DNA from: an uncultured Anaerolineae bacterium
GTDB taxonomy: Bacteria > Chloroflexota > Anaerolineae > Anaerolineales > UBA11858
Direction: 5' to 3'
Assembly (NCBI GenBank): GCA_937893815.1
Contig: CALCSH010000052.1
Span: 1 to 14,272, forward strand
DNA: 14,272 nucleotides
The position numbers and the translations under genes were made by a program. Under the pieces are notes generated by a model that saw only the letters and a program-made list of their open reading frames with translations, made no database searches and was not told where the DNA came from. Below are positions 7,101 to 12,887 of this stretch, in pieces (within the stretch, counting starts at the first letter, position 1; each line of letters opens with the position of its first letter).

Positions 7101-9217
7101 TCATCCCAAACCCATCGCTCCCATTCGGCTTTAATGTCTGCCAACTTTGCTTGCGCGGCGACCGTTTCCTGCTGGTTTTTGTGCCGCTTACCATCTATTT
7201 CATCATAGATGACCGGCATTTTGGCGTTTAGACCGAAATCAATCAGGTCCAGCGCGTGGGCGCGCGGCGTACCCCAGCGCCCGGTACTTAGCGCCGATGG
7301 GATGCGGTAAGCTTTGTCGGTTTCCACACGCCACCGGGCAAGACCGTCGATGTACCGGGCATTGAAGCCGTCCACCTCAAGCAGATATTCGCAGAAGGCT
7401 TCCACGATTTCGGTCGGTATCCATCCAGCGCCAAAGGGGGCGCGGATTGCCTCAGCCGGGATTGGCGTGGGGATTGCCGCTTCAAGCGCAGCAACATTTC
7501 GAGCGAAGGCGCTATCAAACTCCGCAGCCGCTTTCGCTGTGTTGAGTTTGTCGCGGATATTGCCCGATAGATAGGCATCTGCGACTTCCCAACCGCCATA
7601 CGGCAGCGGAAAAATGCTTTCGCCCAGCGCCGTGATCACATCATCCTGCGGTAAACCCGTCAGACTGCCGATGTACTCGATATCGACCTTGCCTTTGTGG
7701 TCAAGGCAAACCAGGAGCGCATCCTCAGGCGACAGGTTTTCGGGCAGGGTCATGCTGCGCACGGACGCGTTGATGAAAATCCCGGCTTTCTCTGCCGTTT
7801 TCGATAGAGAATCGTAGATTTCCAGCGCCAGTAGGAAGGGGCCTTCTGCTGAATTGCGGATCAAACGCTCGTTGCGGCTGTCGTTGATGAGTCCGTGCTG
7901 AAGCACAAAGCGATCATATTGCTCGTTGAGCTTGTCACGCAGCAAAGAAATCTCGTACAGCGAAACATTCCCTAAAACTTCGGAGGCCAGCAAGTGCTTG
8001 GCGGTTCCGTAGATTTCGTGGAGTTGTTTCAGTCGCGCGTTTTCTTCGTCTGTTCGAGCGCCCGCCGATGTTACGATAAGCGGGGCGTGAGCAACTTTCT
8101 CATCAGCATGATGTTCGTTCTGACGTATGGCAGCGCCTTTGGGCAGGGTGGAGAGCAGGGCATTACGAATGGCTTCACCCAAAGCGATGCCACTCTCTTG
8201 CCCTTCGCGGGGTTCGACATTGTACATATCGCCACGATACATCGAACCTGTAGCGAGTTGCTTACCCAGAACCATTTCGGGATGTGCCTGGTAGTATTCG
8301 TTTGTTGTAACCGAATACTGACCGTATCCATACTTATTTTGCAATGTGTCTGGGATAGAAACCAACCAACTTGATTCCTCGGCGTTTAGAACAGTGCGCT
8401 TTTGTAAAAACAGAATATCCGTAACGACTTCTGTTCCTGCGTTTGCTTTGAATGCAGTATAGGGCAGCCGGACCGCGGCCAGCAAGTCCATTCGCTCCGC
8501 CAACCATCGGCGGAAAGCGGTTTCTTTCTTGTCCATTGTGAAGCGGCTGGTGATGAACGCCATAATGCCGCCTGGACGCAGTAACGCGACCGTATTGGCA
8601 AAAAAGAAATCATGGATGCTGGATTTGACGAAGCGAGGGAGCTTTTGCGTGCTGAAGCCCACACCATAACTACCAAAGGGGACATTGGATATTGCCAGAT
8701 CGAATTTTTCGTCAGGCAAATAGGTTTCCTCGTATCCCTGCGCGTAGACATGGCTATTGGGATGGAGCAGCGAAAGCATTCCCGCCGTCAATTGGTCAAG
8801 CTCGATCTCGACCCACTCCGCGGAGCGAAGCGTTTCCGGTGCAGCGCTTTTGAAGTGACCTACACCGGCTGACGGATCGAAGATACTCATCATGGGGTTG
8901 TTGATACCCAGATGAGTAACGCCTTCCCACATGGCGCCAATCACCGCTACATCGGTGAAATGGGCATTGAGCGCACTTGCCTTAGCTGAAGCAAACTCGC
9001 TGTCTGTCAAGAAGGCCGAATCGTTCAGCAATTTATCCAGAATCTGCGCGTCACCCCAACCTACATACAGCGAAAGGGCGGCCTGTTCTTCGGATGTTGC
9101 CGGACGATTTTCGGCCTGACATGCCTTCAGAATGCGAATAGCCTCTACGTTCTGCCGGAACTTATCGGCTGGTTTCCCCAGATCAAGGGGGGTTGTTGAG
9201 TTGAAAAAGAAATCCAT
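4157..9217 (-). CDS. DNA adenine methylase-SF2 helicase fusion (N12 class, COG4646-like; DarB-like architecture)
   Basis: 1686 residues; start at ATG 9217 with ACGGAGG 8 bases upstream. The N-terminal YVGWGDAQIL (51-60) is typical of large plasmid/phage methylase-helicases. SAM-binding motif I is DPSAGVGHF (114-122); the amino-methyltransferase motif is NVPFG (178-182). A second half carries SNF2-like SF2 helicase motifs: DHEVGLGKT (765-773, Walker A), DEFH (934-937), GLTGTPVTN (981-989), STEKMGTGMN (about 1244-1253) and QQLGRMKRFGN (1275-1285). Residues about 1350-1640 are rich in charged heptads (coiled coil). The chain ends in basic KTKRRR. Such proteins sit on conjugative plasmids, integrative elements and phages; phage P1 DarB, of the same layout, protects incoming DNA from restriction. 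A similar role here is inference. No nuclease domain is evident. It appears intact, with its own leader and terminator. Confidence 0.95.
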   Translation of the reverse strand: MDFFFNSTTPLDLGKPADKFRQNVEAIRILKACQAENRPATSEEQAALSLYVGWGDAQILDKLLNDSAFLTDSEFASAKASALNAHFTDVAVIGAMWEGVTHLGINNPMMSIFDPSAGVGHFKSAAPETLRSAEWVEIELDQLTAGMLSLLHPNSHVYAQGYEETYLPDEKFDLAISNVPFGSYGVGFSTQKLPRFVKSSIHDFFFANTVALLRPGGIMAFITSRFTMDKKETAFRRWLAERMDLLAAVRLPYTAFKANAGTEVVTDILFLQKRTVLNAEESSWLVSIPDTLQNKYGYGQYSVTTNEYYQAHPEMVLGKQLATGSMYRGDMYNVEPREGQESGIALGEAIRNALLSTLPKGAAIRQNEHHADEKVAHAPLIVTSAGARTDEENARLKQLHEIYGTAKHLLASEVLGNVSLYEISLLRDKLNEQYDRFVLQHGLINDSRNERLIRNSAEGPFLLALEIYDSLSKTAEKAGIFINASVRSMTLPENLSPEDALLVCLDHKGKVDIEYIGSLTGLPQDDVITALGESIFPLPYGGWEVADAYLSGNIRDKLNTAKAAAEFDSAFARNVAALEAAIPTPIPAEAIRAPFGAGWIPTEIVEAFCEYLLEVDGFNARYIDGLARWRVETDKAYRIPSALSTGRWGTPRAHALDLIDFGLNAKMPVIYDEIDGKRHKNQQETVAAQAKLADIKAEWERWVWDDPNRSAQLADLYNYRFNSWVIRHYDGNHLTTPGLSLDITPRKNQKDSVWRTLQNQATLLDHEVGLGKTLSGIVSAMEAKRLGLIRKAMVVVPNHLVGQWEGAIAQAYPNASAMIASSKAMSKTNRPKFLSLMATNEWDLIVIPYSSFKSIPVNEDTLKRYFQDEIDKLEDFLYELKSAARSLATPGVIKDIERAKKTFEAKLERLADHKKDNAKTIIWEELGIDMLIVDEFHSFKNLFFPTKMSRIAGLGNSDSQRAFDMFIKSRWVLDKGGKFVGLTGTPVTNTLAELFTMQRYFQMAVLEDLGLTHFDAWANQFALAEPGLEMTPDGAGFRMNVRFRKFVNVPELMRIWYQVCDTKKIDKDSGIERPELYSDGPIKVLTSGGKSLHEYTLGLAERADRIRSGLVDKSDDNMLLISNDGRKAALDLSLVIPAKSGSPMPKIDELCRIVSEIYFASEPVKGAQLIFMDLATPKPKAKSATALDEAVLTTDMYRVVRERLKLRGVKPADVAFIHDAKNSAARLKLFDAVNKGNIRVLIGSTEKMGTGMNAQERLIALHHVTPPWRPADIAQQLGRMKRFGNRYPIAFQFVHVLEGSFNGYIWQTLENKAGFIDQIGHAGLNAREVEDISETALTYGEIKALASGNPKIMEKVTLESELMRLYAVREAFKTSRRYAESRLRTLRSTEKLIRERIAVYEKAIAIRDANISDGFSIQFVKSSIEDERITCTDREEAGKHLRSLRAGLLAKLWAGVSDPYPEVGAYKGIPLQARLAQRSSSVEDAEILVYFMVGFETYLVSFGDSDTGITLSLDAKMRKLNDDLETTRERLDISLNDQQAIAVELQRPWEHEERYQELNAQVAALNKELDADNDNVDLAAALDMSNSVSIAESQAFVDAALDAVRAMHQDPEVLARFNVAEGDAAIAMDPRKIAAEMEVQQGQLAQLEFAMLVSEAFPVNVEQPVQLDMFGGFATMDQIAKTKRRR

Positions 9218-9238
9218 ATTTGCCTCCGTTTAGGGAGG
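9215..9238 (-). promoter_or_regulatory. Shine-Dalgarno of the methylase-helicase in a small hairpin
   Basis: On the minus strand CCTCC, loop CTAAAC, then GGAGG (plus-strand 9234-9238 and 9223-9227) form a 5-bp hairpin. Its 3' arm is the Shine-Dalgarno sequence for ATG 9217. This could restrain translation of the large gene. The loop resembles the CTWAYC loop of the terminator-like hairpins of this block. Confidence 0.45.
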
Positions 9239-9254
9239 ACGCAACAATGCCCGG

Positions 9255-9275
9255 AGAGGGCAGATTGCGCCCTCT
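9255..9275 (-). repeat. 7-bp hairpin in the leader of the methylase-helicase
   Basis: AGAGGGC (9255-9261) pairs with GCCCTCT (9269-9275) around a 7-base loop. It lies about 40 bases upstream of the start codon, in the presumed 5' leader. Confidence 0.55.
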
Positions 9276-9312
9276 TGGGTAAAATTGATATTGGATTGTG
9301 TTCCAGGGGGTT

Positions 9313-9330
9313 ATCCCCTTATAAGGGGAT
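9313..9330. repeat. 18-bp perfect palindrome
   Basis: ATCCCCTTATAAGGGGAT is a perfect palindrome about 100 bases upstream of the methylase-helicase start. Its symmetry suits a dimeric repressor site; as RNA it would also form a hairpin. It is the best candidate operator in the leader region. Confidence 0.65.
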
Positions 9331-9448
9331 TATTACGTTACAGGGTGGTTATTCACCCGCTCAAAAGTCGAATTCCCAACCGTAAAACTTTCTCTTGCGC
9401 GGGAGAAAACCGGGAGAAATTCGGTTCTTGGGTGGATGAACAACGGAA

Positions 9449-9490
9449 TCGTGACAACCTGGCGCTTCGGCCAGTTCGATCCTGTCACGA
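9449..9490 (-). other. Nested stem-loop (structured intergenic RNA candidate)
   Basis: The outer arms TCGTGACA (9449-9456) and TGTCACGA (9483-9490) are perfect 8-bp complements. Inside them CTGGC (9459-9463) pairs with GCCAG (9470-9474) around GCTTCG. The result is a 42-base two-tier stem-loop with an asymmetric internal loop. Function unknown. Confidence 0.5.
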
Positions 9491-9499
9491 AAGAAGTTT

Positions 9500-9524
9500 G
9501 AGAGAGGGGGGTAAGCCCTCTCTC
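9500..9524 (-). terminator. Hairpin after the lipoprotein/131-aa pair
   Basis: A 9-bp perfect stem (9500-9508 with 9516-9524) closes loop GGGTAAG. It starts 16 bases after the 131-aa gene. In the minus-strand transcript it is followed by AAACTTCTTTCG, a broken U-tract, so termination may be partial. It is nearly identical to the hairpin at 14144-14170. Confidence 0.6.
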
Positions 9525-9539
9525 GATATTACGCCTCCG

Positions 9540-9935
9540 TCATGCATACGACAGCAACTTGCCATCGGTGTCTTTAGCAAAAAAATATCCGTGATCGTTA
9601 CCTTCGCAGTCCGAACTCGGAAAGAGGATTTTGCCATCGTCAAGCAGTAATGTAAGCGGCAGATCATTTTGATCCCAGAACATCCAGGCGGCATCGCGGG
9701 ATGTCATAGTCCGTACTGCCAGGATACGGCGGCCAACCAGGTCGTCTCGTTTTGCATCAATGAACTGCTGCACCATCGTGTCATTCTCCTTCTTGAAGCT
9801 GACCTGATACTCGTCATCTGGCAGAGGAAGAACCTCAAACCAGGCGCTGCGATCAACTGCAAGCCAACTGACCAGGGTGCCAATAACATCGACTTTCACA
9901 ACAACTTGGGAGAGGTGTTTGGGGGCAACATTCAT
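9540..9935 (-). CDS. 131-aa protein, unknown function, partner of the lipoprotein gene
   Basis: 131 residues from ATG 9935, which overlaps the lipoprotein stop by 4 bases (ATGA), so the two are probably translated together. No signal peptide or transmembrane helix is seen; the protein is acidic and aromatic-rich. The C-terminal part contains LLLDDGKILFPSSDCEG and GYFF, a beta-strand pattern I cannot tie to a named family. There is one cysteine (in SSDCEGND) and no obvious catalytic motif. The stop TGA is directly followed by an ACGGAGG box with no gene behind it. Confidence 0.8.
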   Translation of the reverse strand: MNVAPKHLSQVVVKVDVIGTLVSWLAVDRSAWFEVLPLPDDEYQVSFKKENDTMVQQFIDAKRDDLVGRRILAVRTMTSRDAAWMFWDQNDLPLTLLLDDGKILFPSSDCEGNDHGYFFAKDTDGKLLSYA

Positions 9936-10357
9936 TGATCTGACCCATACATAGCGACAAAGCGCCCATCGACATCCTCAACAACGGCTGTGATGGTATC
10001 TTCAGACCACGGCAGAGAAAGAATTCCGCTGATGTTGCTGTAGAGACATTTACCAGTCCATTGTTTCCACTCGGAATTGTTGTAGGCGCTTTTGTACAGT
10101 ACGCAATTCGCCTCAAGGAATTCTGGGGCAACCTCGTCACTAATGCGCCATCCTGACCAATCGCCCGTTAGCTCACCCTTAACATTGATCGTCACTGTGA
10201 GAGGGCCAGAAAAAGGCGTGGGCGTTACGATGATTACTTGGGTGGGAGTTGGATCATCAGGGGCAGGATACTGCGCTGTTGGCGCAGTTTCTGAACCCGT
10301 GCAAGCTGCTAGCAACAATGCCAGTAGCGCGAAAAAAAATAGATGGGTGTGTTTCAT
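9932..10357 (-). CDS. Putative lipoprotein with Pro/Thr-rich linker
   Basis: 141 residues. I choose ATG 10357 because AACGGAGG lies 5 bases upstream and because it gives a perfect lipoprotein signal: MKHTH, a Phe/Leu/Ala core, then LLAAC with the lipidated Cys at 19. An in-frame ATG at 10420 lacks such a site and would bury the signal. After the Cys comes a Thr/Pro-rich linker (PAPDDPTPTQVIIVTPTP), a habit of Chloroflexota surface proteins, then a beta-rich domain (LTVTINVKGELTGDWSGW) with two cysteines in the mature part. It should sit on the outer face of the membrane. It overlaps the 131-aa gene by 4 bases. The domain family is not recognised. Confidence 0.88.
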   Translation of the reverse strand: MKHTHLFFFALLALLLAACTGSETAPTAQYPAPDDPTPTQVIIVTPTPFSGPLTVTINVKGELTGDWSGWRISDEVAPEFLEANCVLYKSAYNNSEWKQWTGKCLYSNISGILSLPWSEDTITAVVEDVDGRFVAMYGSDQ

Positions 10358-10387
10358 ACGGACCTCCGTTGAAATAGATCGTTGGAT
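10355..10387 (-). promoter_or_regulatory. Leader of the lipoprotein gene, shared with the 13529 gene
   Basis: On the minus strand ATCTATTTCAACGGAGGT precedes ATG 10357. The leader of the gene starting at 13529 has ATCTATATTTCAACGGAGGT. The match extends upstream of the Shine-Dalgarno sequence itself, so it is more than a shared ribosome binding site; an A/T-rich promoter -10 element may be part of it. Confidence 0.5.
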
Positions 10388-10393
10388 TAAACG

Positions 10394-10425
10394 CAAAAAC
10401 GCCCTGTGGAAAATCCACAAAGCGT
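10394..10425 (-). terminator. Intrinsic terminator after the Xre-regulator operon
   Basis: Plus-strand arms 10399-10409 and 10415-10425 pair over 11 positions (ACGC, two G-U pairs in RNA, TGTGG) around a 5-base loop. In the minus-strand transcript TTTTT (10394-10398) follows directly. It lies between the stop of the regulator gene (10526) and the lipoprotein start (10357), separating two transcription units. Confidence 0.8.
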
Positions 10426-10439
10426 CTTTACTCCGTTGT

Positions 10440-10477
10440 GCCGGTATACCGGCGTTTATTTGAGCGTCACGCGCTCA
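10440..10477. repeat. Two adjacent inverted repeats
   Basis: GCCGGTATACCGGC (10440-10453) is a perfect 14-bp palindrome. TGAGCG (10461-10466) and CGCTCA (10472-10477) flank a 5-base centre. Both lie between the regulator gene and the terminator. The palindrome could be a binding site for the Xre-type protein encoded next to it, but nothing proves this. Confidence 0.55.
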
Positions 10478-10525
10478 TCCGGTGAGACGTATGGCTACAT
10501 CTTGCCGGATCAGGGCATGACAATC

Positions 10526-10894
10526 TCACTCGTCAACAACTGCTTGTACGATCCTTAATACAAGGTCAACTTGCTTCGGCTCTGCTGTGGCCGCCCATTC
10601 CATGAATTTATAAAACTCAGGGTGACTGTTCACTAAATCACTGACTAAAGGTAAATACGGGTTATCAACTTCTGTTTCAACATGGCCCGCCATGTGAAGA
10701 ATTGTATAAACAGGCAATGTGAAGTATTTCGCTAAAGCTAAACACACTTTTAACCCCGGTTGCCGCCCATCCAAAACAGAAATAAGGGATGGATGGGATA
10801 TACAAAGTGTTTGTGCGAAATGACGACAAGAAACTTTCTTCCCGTTAAATGTGGGCCAATGTGAATTGACATATTGAACAAGTTTACCGGTCAT
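10526..10894 (-). CDS. Xre/Cro-type helix-turn-helix regulator
   Basis: 122 residues. ATG 10894 is preferred over 11014 because the extra N-terminus (40 residues) overlaps the upstream membrane gene, while residues from MTGKLVQYV match the normal start of such regulators; GGAAG lies about 8 bases upstream. The DNA-binding unit is about residues 21-70: FAQTLCISHPSLISVLDGR, then LKVCLALAKYFTLPVYTIL, the pattern of Xre-type domains (second helix, recognition helix, G-R/K-x-P turn). Residues 75-122 are a helical tail, perhaps for dimerisation. It overlaps the preceding small membrane gene by 11 bases and closes a four-gene unit, so it may control the unit or sense its state. Confidence 0.85.
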   Translation of the reverse strand: MTGKLVQYVNSHWPTFNGKKVSCRHFAQTLCISHPSLISVLDGRQPGLKVCLALAKYFTLPVYTILHMAGHVETEVDNPYLPLVSDLVNSHPEFYKFMEWAATAEPKQVDLVLRIVQAVVDE

Positions 10895-11096
10895 TTTTTC
10901 GCTTCCGTGATGTAACGACGATGACCAGGCCGAGCAGGATTGCAGCAGCCGCCAACCCAACGGGGCTGACAAAAAACTCGACCGCTTCAGCATACTGAGC
11001 CGCGATAGTTTCATCGGGGATGGTCGCCTTGACCAGAGCCAATATTGCCGCCAGTAGCAATATAATAACTGCTGATACTGTATATTTCTTACCCAT
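10884..11096 (-). CDS. 70-aa two-helix membrane protein
   Basis: 70 residues from ATG 11096, which overlaps the previous stop by 8 bases (ATGGGTAA). Upstream in-frame ATGs at 11126 and 11105 are possible but would lie deeper inside the upstream gene, and none has a clear ribosome binding site; coupling is likely. Hydrophobic segments are at about 7-25 and 47-65, with a short acidic stretch between them (PDETIAAQYAEAVEF) and a basic tail SRKRKNDR. Size and topology resemble small phage or toxin membrane proteins, but no family is recognised. The regulator gene begins inside its last codons. Confidence 0.75.
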   Translation of the reverse strand: MGKKYTVSAVIILLLAAILALVKATIPDETIAAQYAEAVEFFVSPVGLAAAAILLGLVIVVTSRKRKNDR

Positions 11097-11640
11097 CGAG
11101 CGTAACATCCAGCTTTGTTGTGCCATCCTGACGGATTTCGATCCTGGTCAATTGACCATTTAGCGTGCCAGGGGAGAATGTGAGCCAGTATTCCACGCCA
11201 CCCTCAAACCAATACATCACTCTGTCGGGAGGTTCGATAGCATTTCCTGGGCCGATTTTGGCGGCCACATCATCATAGGTGGTTTGTGGCGTCAAAAAGC
11301 TAAAATCATCGGTAGTGGGGCGCTCGTAAAAAATATCGCAATTTGCACCGGTATCTTCGATTGCGCAAGTTAGAAACATCGCATTGGTTAGAAACAGGCT
11401 GCCGTACACGAATGGCAGCAGTATTGCAAGAGCAATCCCCGCCTTTCCTTGCCACATTTGACGCTGCCGCCAGCCCAAAACAAGCGCCAGTATCATCAGC
11501 CCGAATATAATGGTTCCAGCCGCCAACATGATGAGTGGCCCCAAAAACAGAAGAAAAAAGGCAGCGGCGCTAACTACCGCTGTAAAAGCCAGACCGACTG
11601 AGGCGGTCAAGATGCTGCTCCAGGGTTTGAATTTATCCAT
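11089..11640 (-). CDS. 183-aa membrane protein with a C-terminal extracytoplasmic domain
   Basis: 183 residues from ATG 11640, with AGAGGA 6 bases upstream; an ATG at 11664 has no such site. Three hydrophobic helices are seen at about 10-33, 34-56 and 66-90. The remaining 90 residues are soluble and carry two cysteines (92, 101) that could form a disulfide if outside the cell. The segment TTYDDVAAKIGPGNAIE followed by YWFEGGVEYWLTF and LTRIEIR resembles the repeat unit of SmpA/OmlA or BLIP-like domains (TxxEVxxxLGxP then strands). That is a fold-level guess. It overlaps both neighbours by 8 bases, within a four-gene unit. Confidence 0.85.
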   Translation of the reverse strand: MDKFKPWSSILTASVGLAFTAVVSAAAFFLLFLGPLIMLAAGTIIFGLMILALVLGWRQRQMWQGKAGIALAILLPFVYGSLFLTNAMFLTCAIEDTGANCDIFYERPTTDDFSFLTPQTTYDDVAAKIGPGNAIEPPDRVMYWFEGGVEYWLTFSPGTLNGQLTRIEIRQDGTTKLDVTLDG

Positions 11641-11875
11641 TGATTTCCTCTTGCCTCGCTCCAAAGATCATCACTGCGCCGGTAGTCATAAACAGCATCG
11701 CTACCAGGGCAGAAATGCCCACCAGGACAAACGCGGCCCAATCCGGGTAGCCGAAAAATGTTTCTGTTGGATTGTGGCGTAATTGGGATTTCCACCAGTT
11801 GGCCGGTATCATCACAATGAGAAATTGTACCGCACCCATCCAAACCAGGATTTTTCCGATGATTTTGTTTGCCAT
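11633..11875 (-). CDS. 80-aa two-helix membrane protein
   Basis: 80 residues from ATG 11875 (MANKIIGKIL). The ribosome binding site is weak (AAAGG about 14 bases upstream). A longer frame from 12001 would run back through the hairpin at 11907-11930 and is not preferred. Two hydrophobic segments lie at about 7-25 and 46-71, joined by a polar loop (NWWKSQLRHNPTETFFGYP). It ends QEEING and overlaps the next gene by 8 bases. First gene of the four-gene unit; family not recognised. Confidence 0.75.
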   Translation of the reverse strand: MANKIIGKILVWMGAVQFLIVMIPANWWKSQLRHNPTETFFGYPDWAAFVLVGISALVAMLFMTTGAVMIFGARQEEING

Positions 11876-11906
11876 AAGAGAATAATGCCTTTCGTGCAAA
11901 AGTTGT

Positions 11907-11930
11907 GGGCGAGGAGATAAGTCCTCGCCC
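11907..11930 (-). terminator. Hairpin between the DUF6573-like gene and the membrane-protein unit
   Basis: A 9-bp perfect stem (11907-11915 with 11922-11930) closes loop GATAAG. It starts 9 bases after the stop at 11940, and the minus-strand transcript continues ACAACTTTTG, a short U-tract. It probably terminates, at least partly, before the membrane-protein genes, whose start is 31 bases further on. Confidence 0.65.
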
Positions 11931-11939
11931 GGTAGTTGA

Positions 11940-12593
11940 TTAGAAATCCGATGGAAAACCGATTGTGATAACTGGCTCTCCATGATCCCCTGGACCGACA
12001 TCTGCCAGTAGCGTCAATGTTCGCTGTTTTAAGCGGGACGCATCTAGTTTCCCTTCGGCCAGGATCATATTGTAGTGTATGCGACTTGCTTCGCTTTGTC
12101 GTCCGGCGACAATCGCCATCCAGAGGACATCCCAAAGACGACCATCATACGATTGACCGTAAGATTTCTCGGTGTCGTTGGGTGTGATGGTGGCGTGAAG
12201 GTCCTGCGTGATCGCCACGGGGAAGCGGAAACCGGCTTCTTTAGCCATTTCCGAAACATCTACCAGTACGCCATCCTCCAGGGCATCCTCGCGCAGATAG
12301 GAAAAAATAATCTCATCAGTGCCAAAAATATCATCTGGTTGGCCTCTCTCAGGCGCTTGCAGTTGCGCAAACTTGGATTTGCAGTCTGCGCAGGTTAGCT
12401 CTTGGTCGGTGTATTCCGACCAGCCCGCCGAACGTTTGCCCGGCTCGGTGCCACAAAGAGCTTTCCAGTTGTTGCCTTCCGGGAGCAGATGAACCACGTA
12501 CCCGGTTCTGTCTGATCCGGTGCGACATTGACCTGCAAGGTGTGTAAAACGGTATCGCCCTTCAGCGATGGCCTTTTGATGTATATCGTTCAT
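11940..12593 (-). CDS. Zinc-ribbon plus DUF6573-like protein
   Basis: 217 residues from ATG 12593, with GCGGAGG 5 bases upstream. Residues 15-75 look like a zinc-binding unit: VVHLLPEG with H35, ALCGTEPGKRSAGWS with C47, and TCADC with C68 and C71. Residues about 95-217 match the DUF6573 type by its hallmarks: IFSYLREDALEDGVLVDVSE, AGFRFPVAIT, then GRLWDVLWMA and the closing GEPVITIGFPSDF. I know such proteins from plasmids, phages and integrative elements of high-GC Gram-positives and Chloroflexota; their function is unknown. The next gene upstream ends 11 bases before the start, so both are probably co-transcribed. Confidence 0.85.
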   Translation of the reverse strand: MNDIHQKAIAEGRYRFTHLAGQCRTGSDRTGYVVHLLPEGNNWKALCGTEPGKRSAGWSEYTDQELTCADCKSKFAQLQAPERGQPDDIFGTDEIIFSYLREDALEDGVLVDVSEMAKEAGFRFPVAITQDLHATITPNDTEKSYGQSYDGRLWDVLWMAIVAGRQSEASRIHYNMILAEGKLDASRLKQRTLTLLADVGPGDHGEPVITIGFPSDF

Positions 12594-12604
12594 CGGGGCC
12601 TCCG

Positions 12605-12874
12605 CTAAAATGGGATCGGTTCAAGTGCGGCTTGGTTTAGCGCCGTTTCAACATCCTGCTCATCCAGTCCCCAGGCTGCCTGATGCAGTATAACCTCATT
12701 CAGGCGTGCGTCCGGGGCATCATCCTGGTGAGTTCCGCATACTTCGCATTTCTCAGTGTGTACGGAATGGATGTACAGATACCCATCTGGGCATTCGCAG
12801 TCCCAGAACAGGCGGGTAGTGAAGAACCCGCCATTTACAGGGTCATGGTGGAAATCCACAATTTGACTTACCAT
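12605..12874 (-). CDS. Small Cys-rich (zinc-ribbon-like) protein
   Basis: 89 residues from ATG 12874, with AACGGAGG ending 6 bases upstream. DCEC (C26, C28) and CEVC (C43, C46) are spaced like the two halves of a zinc ribbon, with His36 and His39 between them. The C-terminal half is acidic and helical (LDEQDVETALNQAALEPI). No known family is recognised; such small ribbons in mobile elements often serve protein-protein or nucleic-acid contacts. Its ribosome binding site sits directly downstream of a pseudoknot-capable leader. Confidence 0.85.
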   Translation of the reverse strand: MVSQIVDFHHDPVNGGFFTTRLFWDCECPDGYLYIHSVHTEKCEVCGTHQDDAPDARLNEVILHQAAWGLDEQDVETALNQAALEPIPF

Positions 12875-12887
12875 ACTTACCTCCGTT

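Larger units (their letters stand above)
9239..9539 (-). other. 300-base intergenic stretch packed with hairpins
   Basis: Between the 131-aa gene and the methylase-helicase no gene is supported. In minus-strand order it holds the hairpin 9500-9524, the nested stem-loop 9449-9490, the short direct repeat CGGGAGAAA (9400-9408 and 9411-9419), an 18-bp palindrome 9313-9330, and the hairpin 9255-9275. It must contain the promoter of the large gene if that gene is transcribed on its own, but I see no strong consensus promoter. Confidence 0.6.

Noticed and set aside
4157..9217. Many open frames of 60-130 codons antisense or out of frame within the methylase-helicase gene
   Set aside because: All lie within one long intact coding frame with clear motifs, so they are shadows of its codon bias.
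9464..9490. tRNA T-arm-like sequence (GTTCGATCC) on the plus strand
   Set aside because: The T-stem pairs poorly, no D-arm or anticodon arm is in register, and the nearest possible acceptor partner is about 100 bases away. The segment is better explained by the nested stem-loop.
9285..9650. 121-codon plus-strand frame over the intergenic hairpins and the end of the 131-aa gene
   Set aside because: It runs antisense across the hairpin cluster and into a well-supported minus-strand gene, with no ribosome binding site and no recognisable domain.
10895..11014. 40-residue N-terminal extension of the Xre-type regulator
   Set aside because: It overlaps the upstream membrane gene throughout, has no ribosome binding site, and adds nothing that looks like the family.
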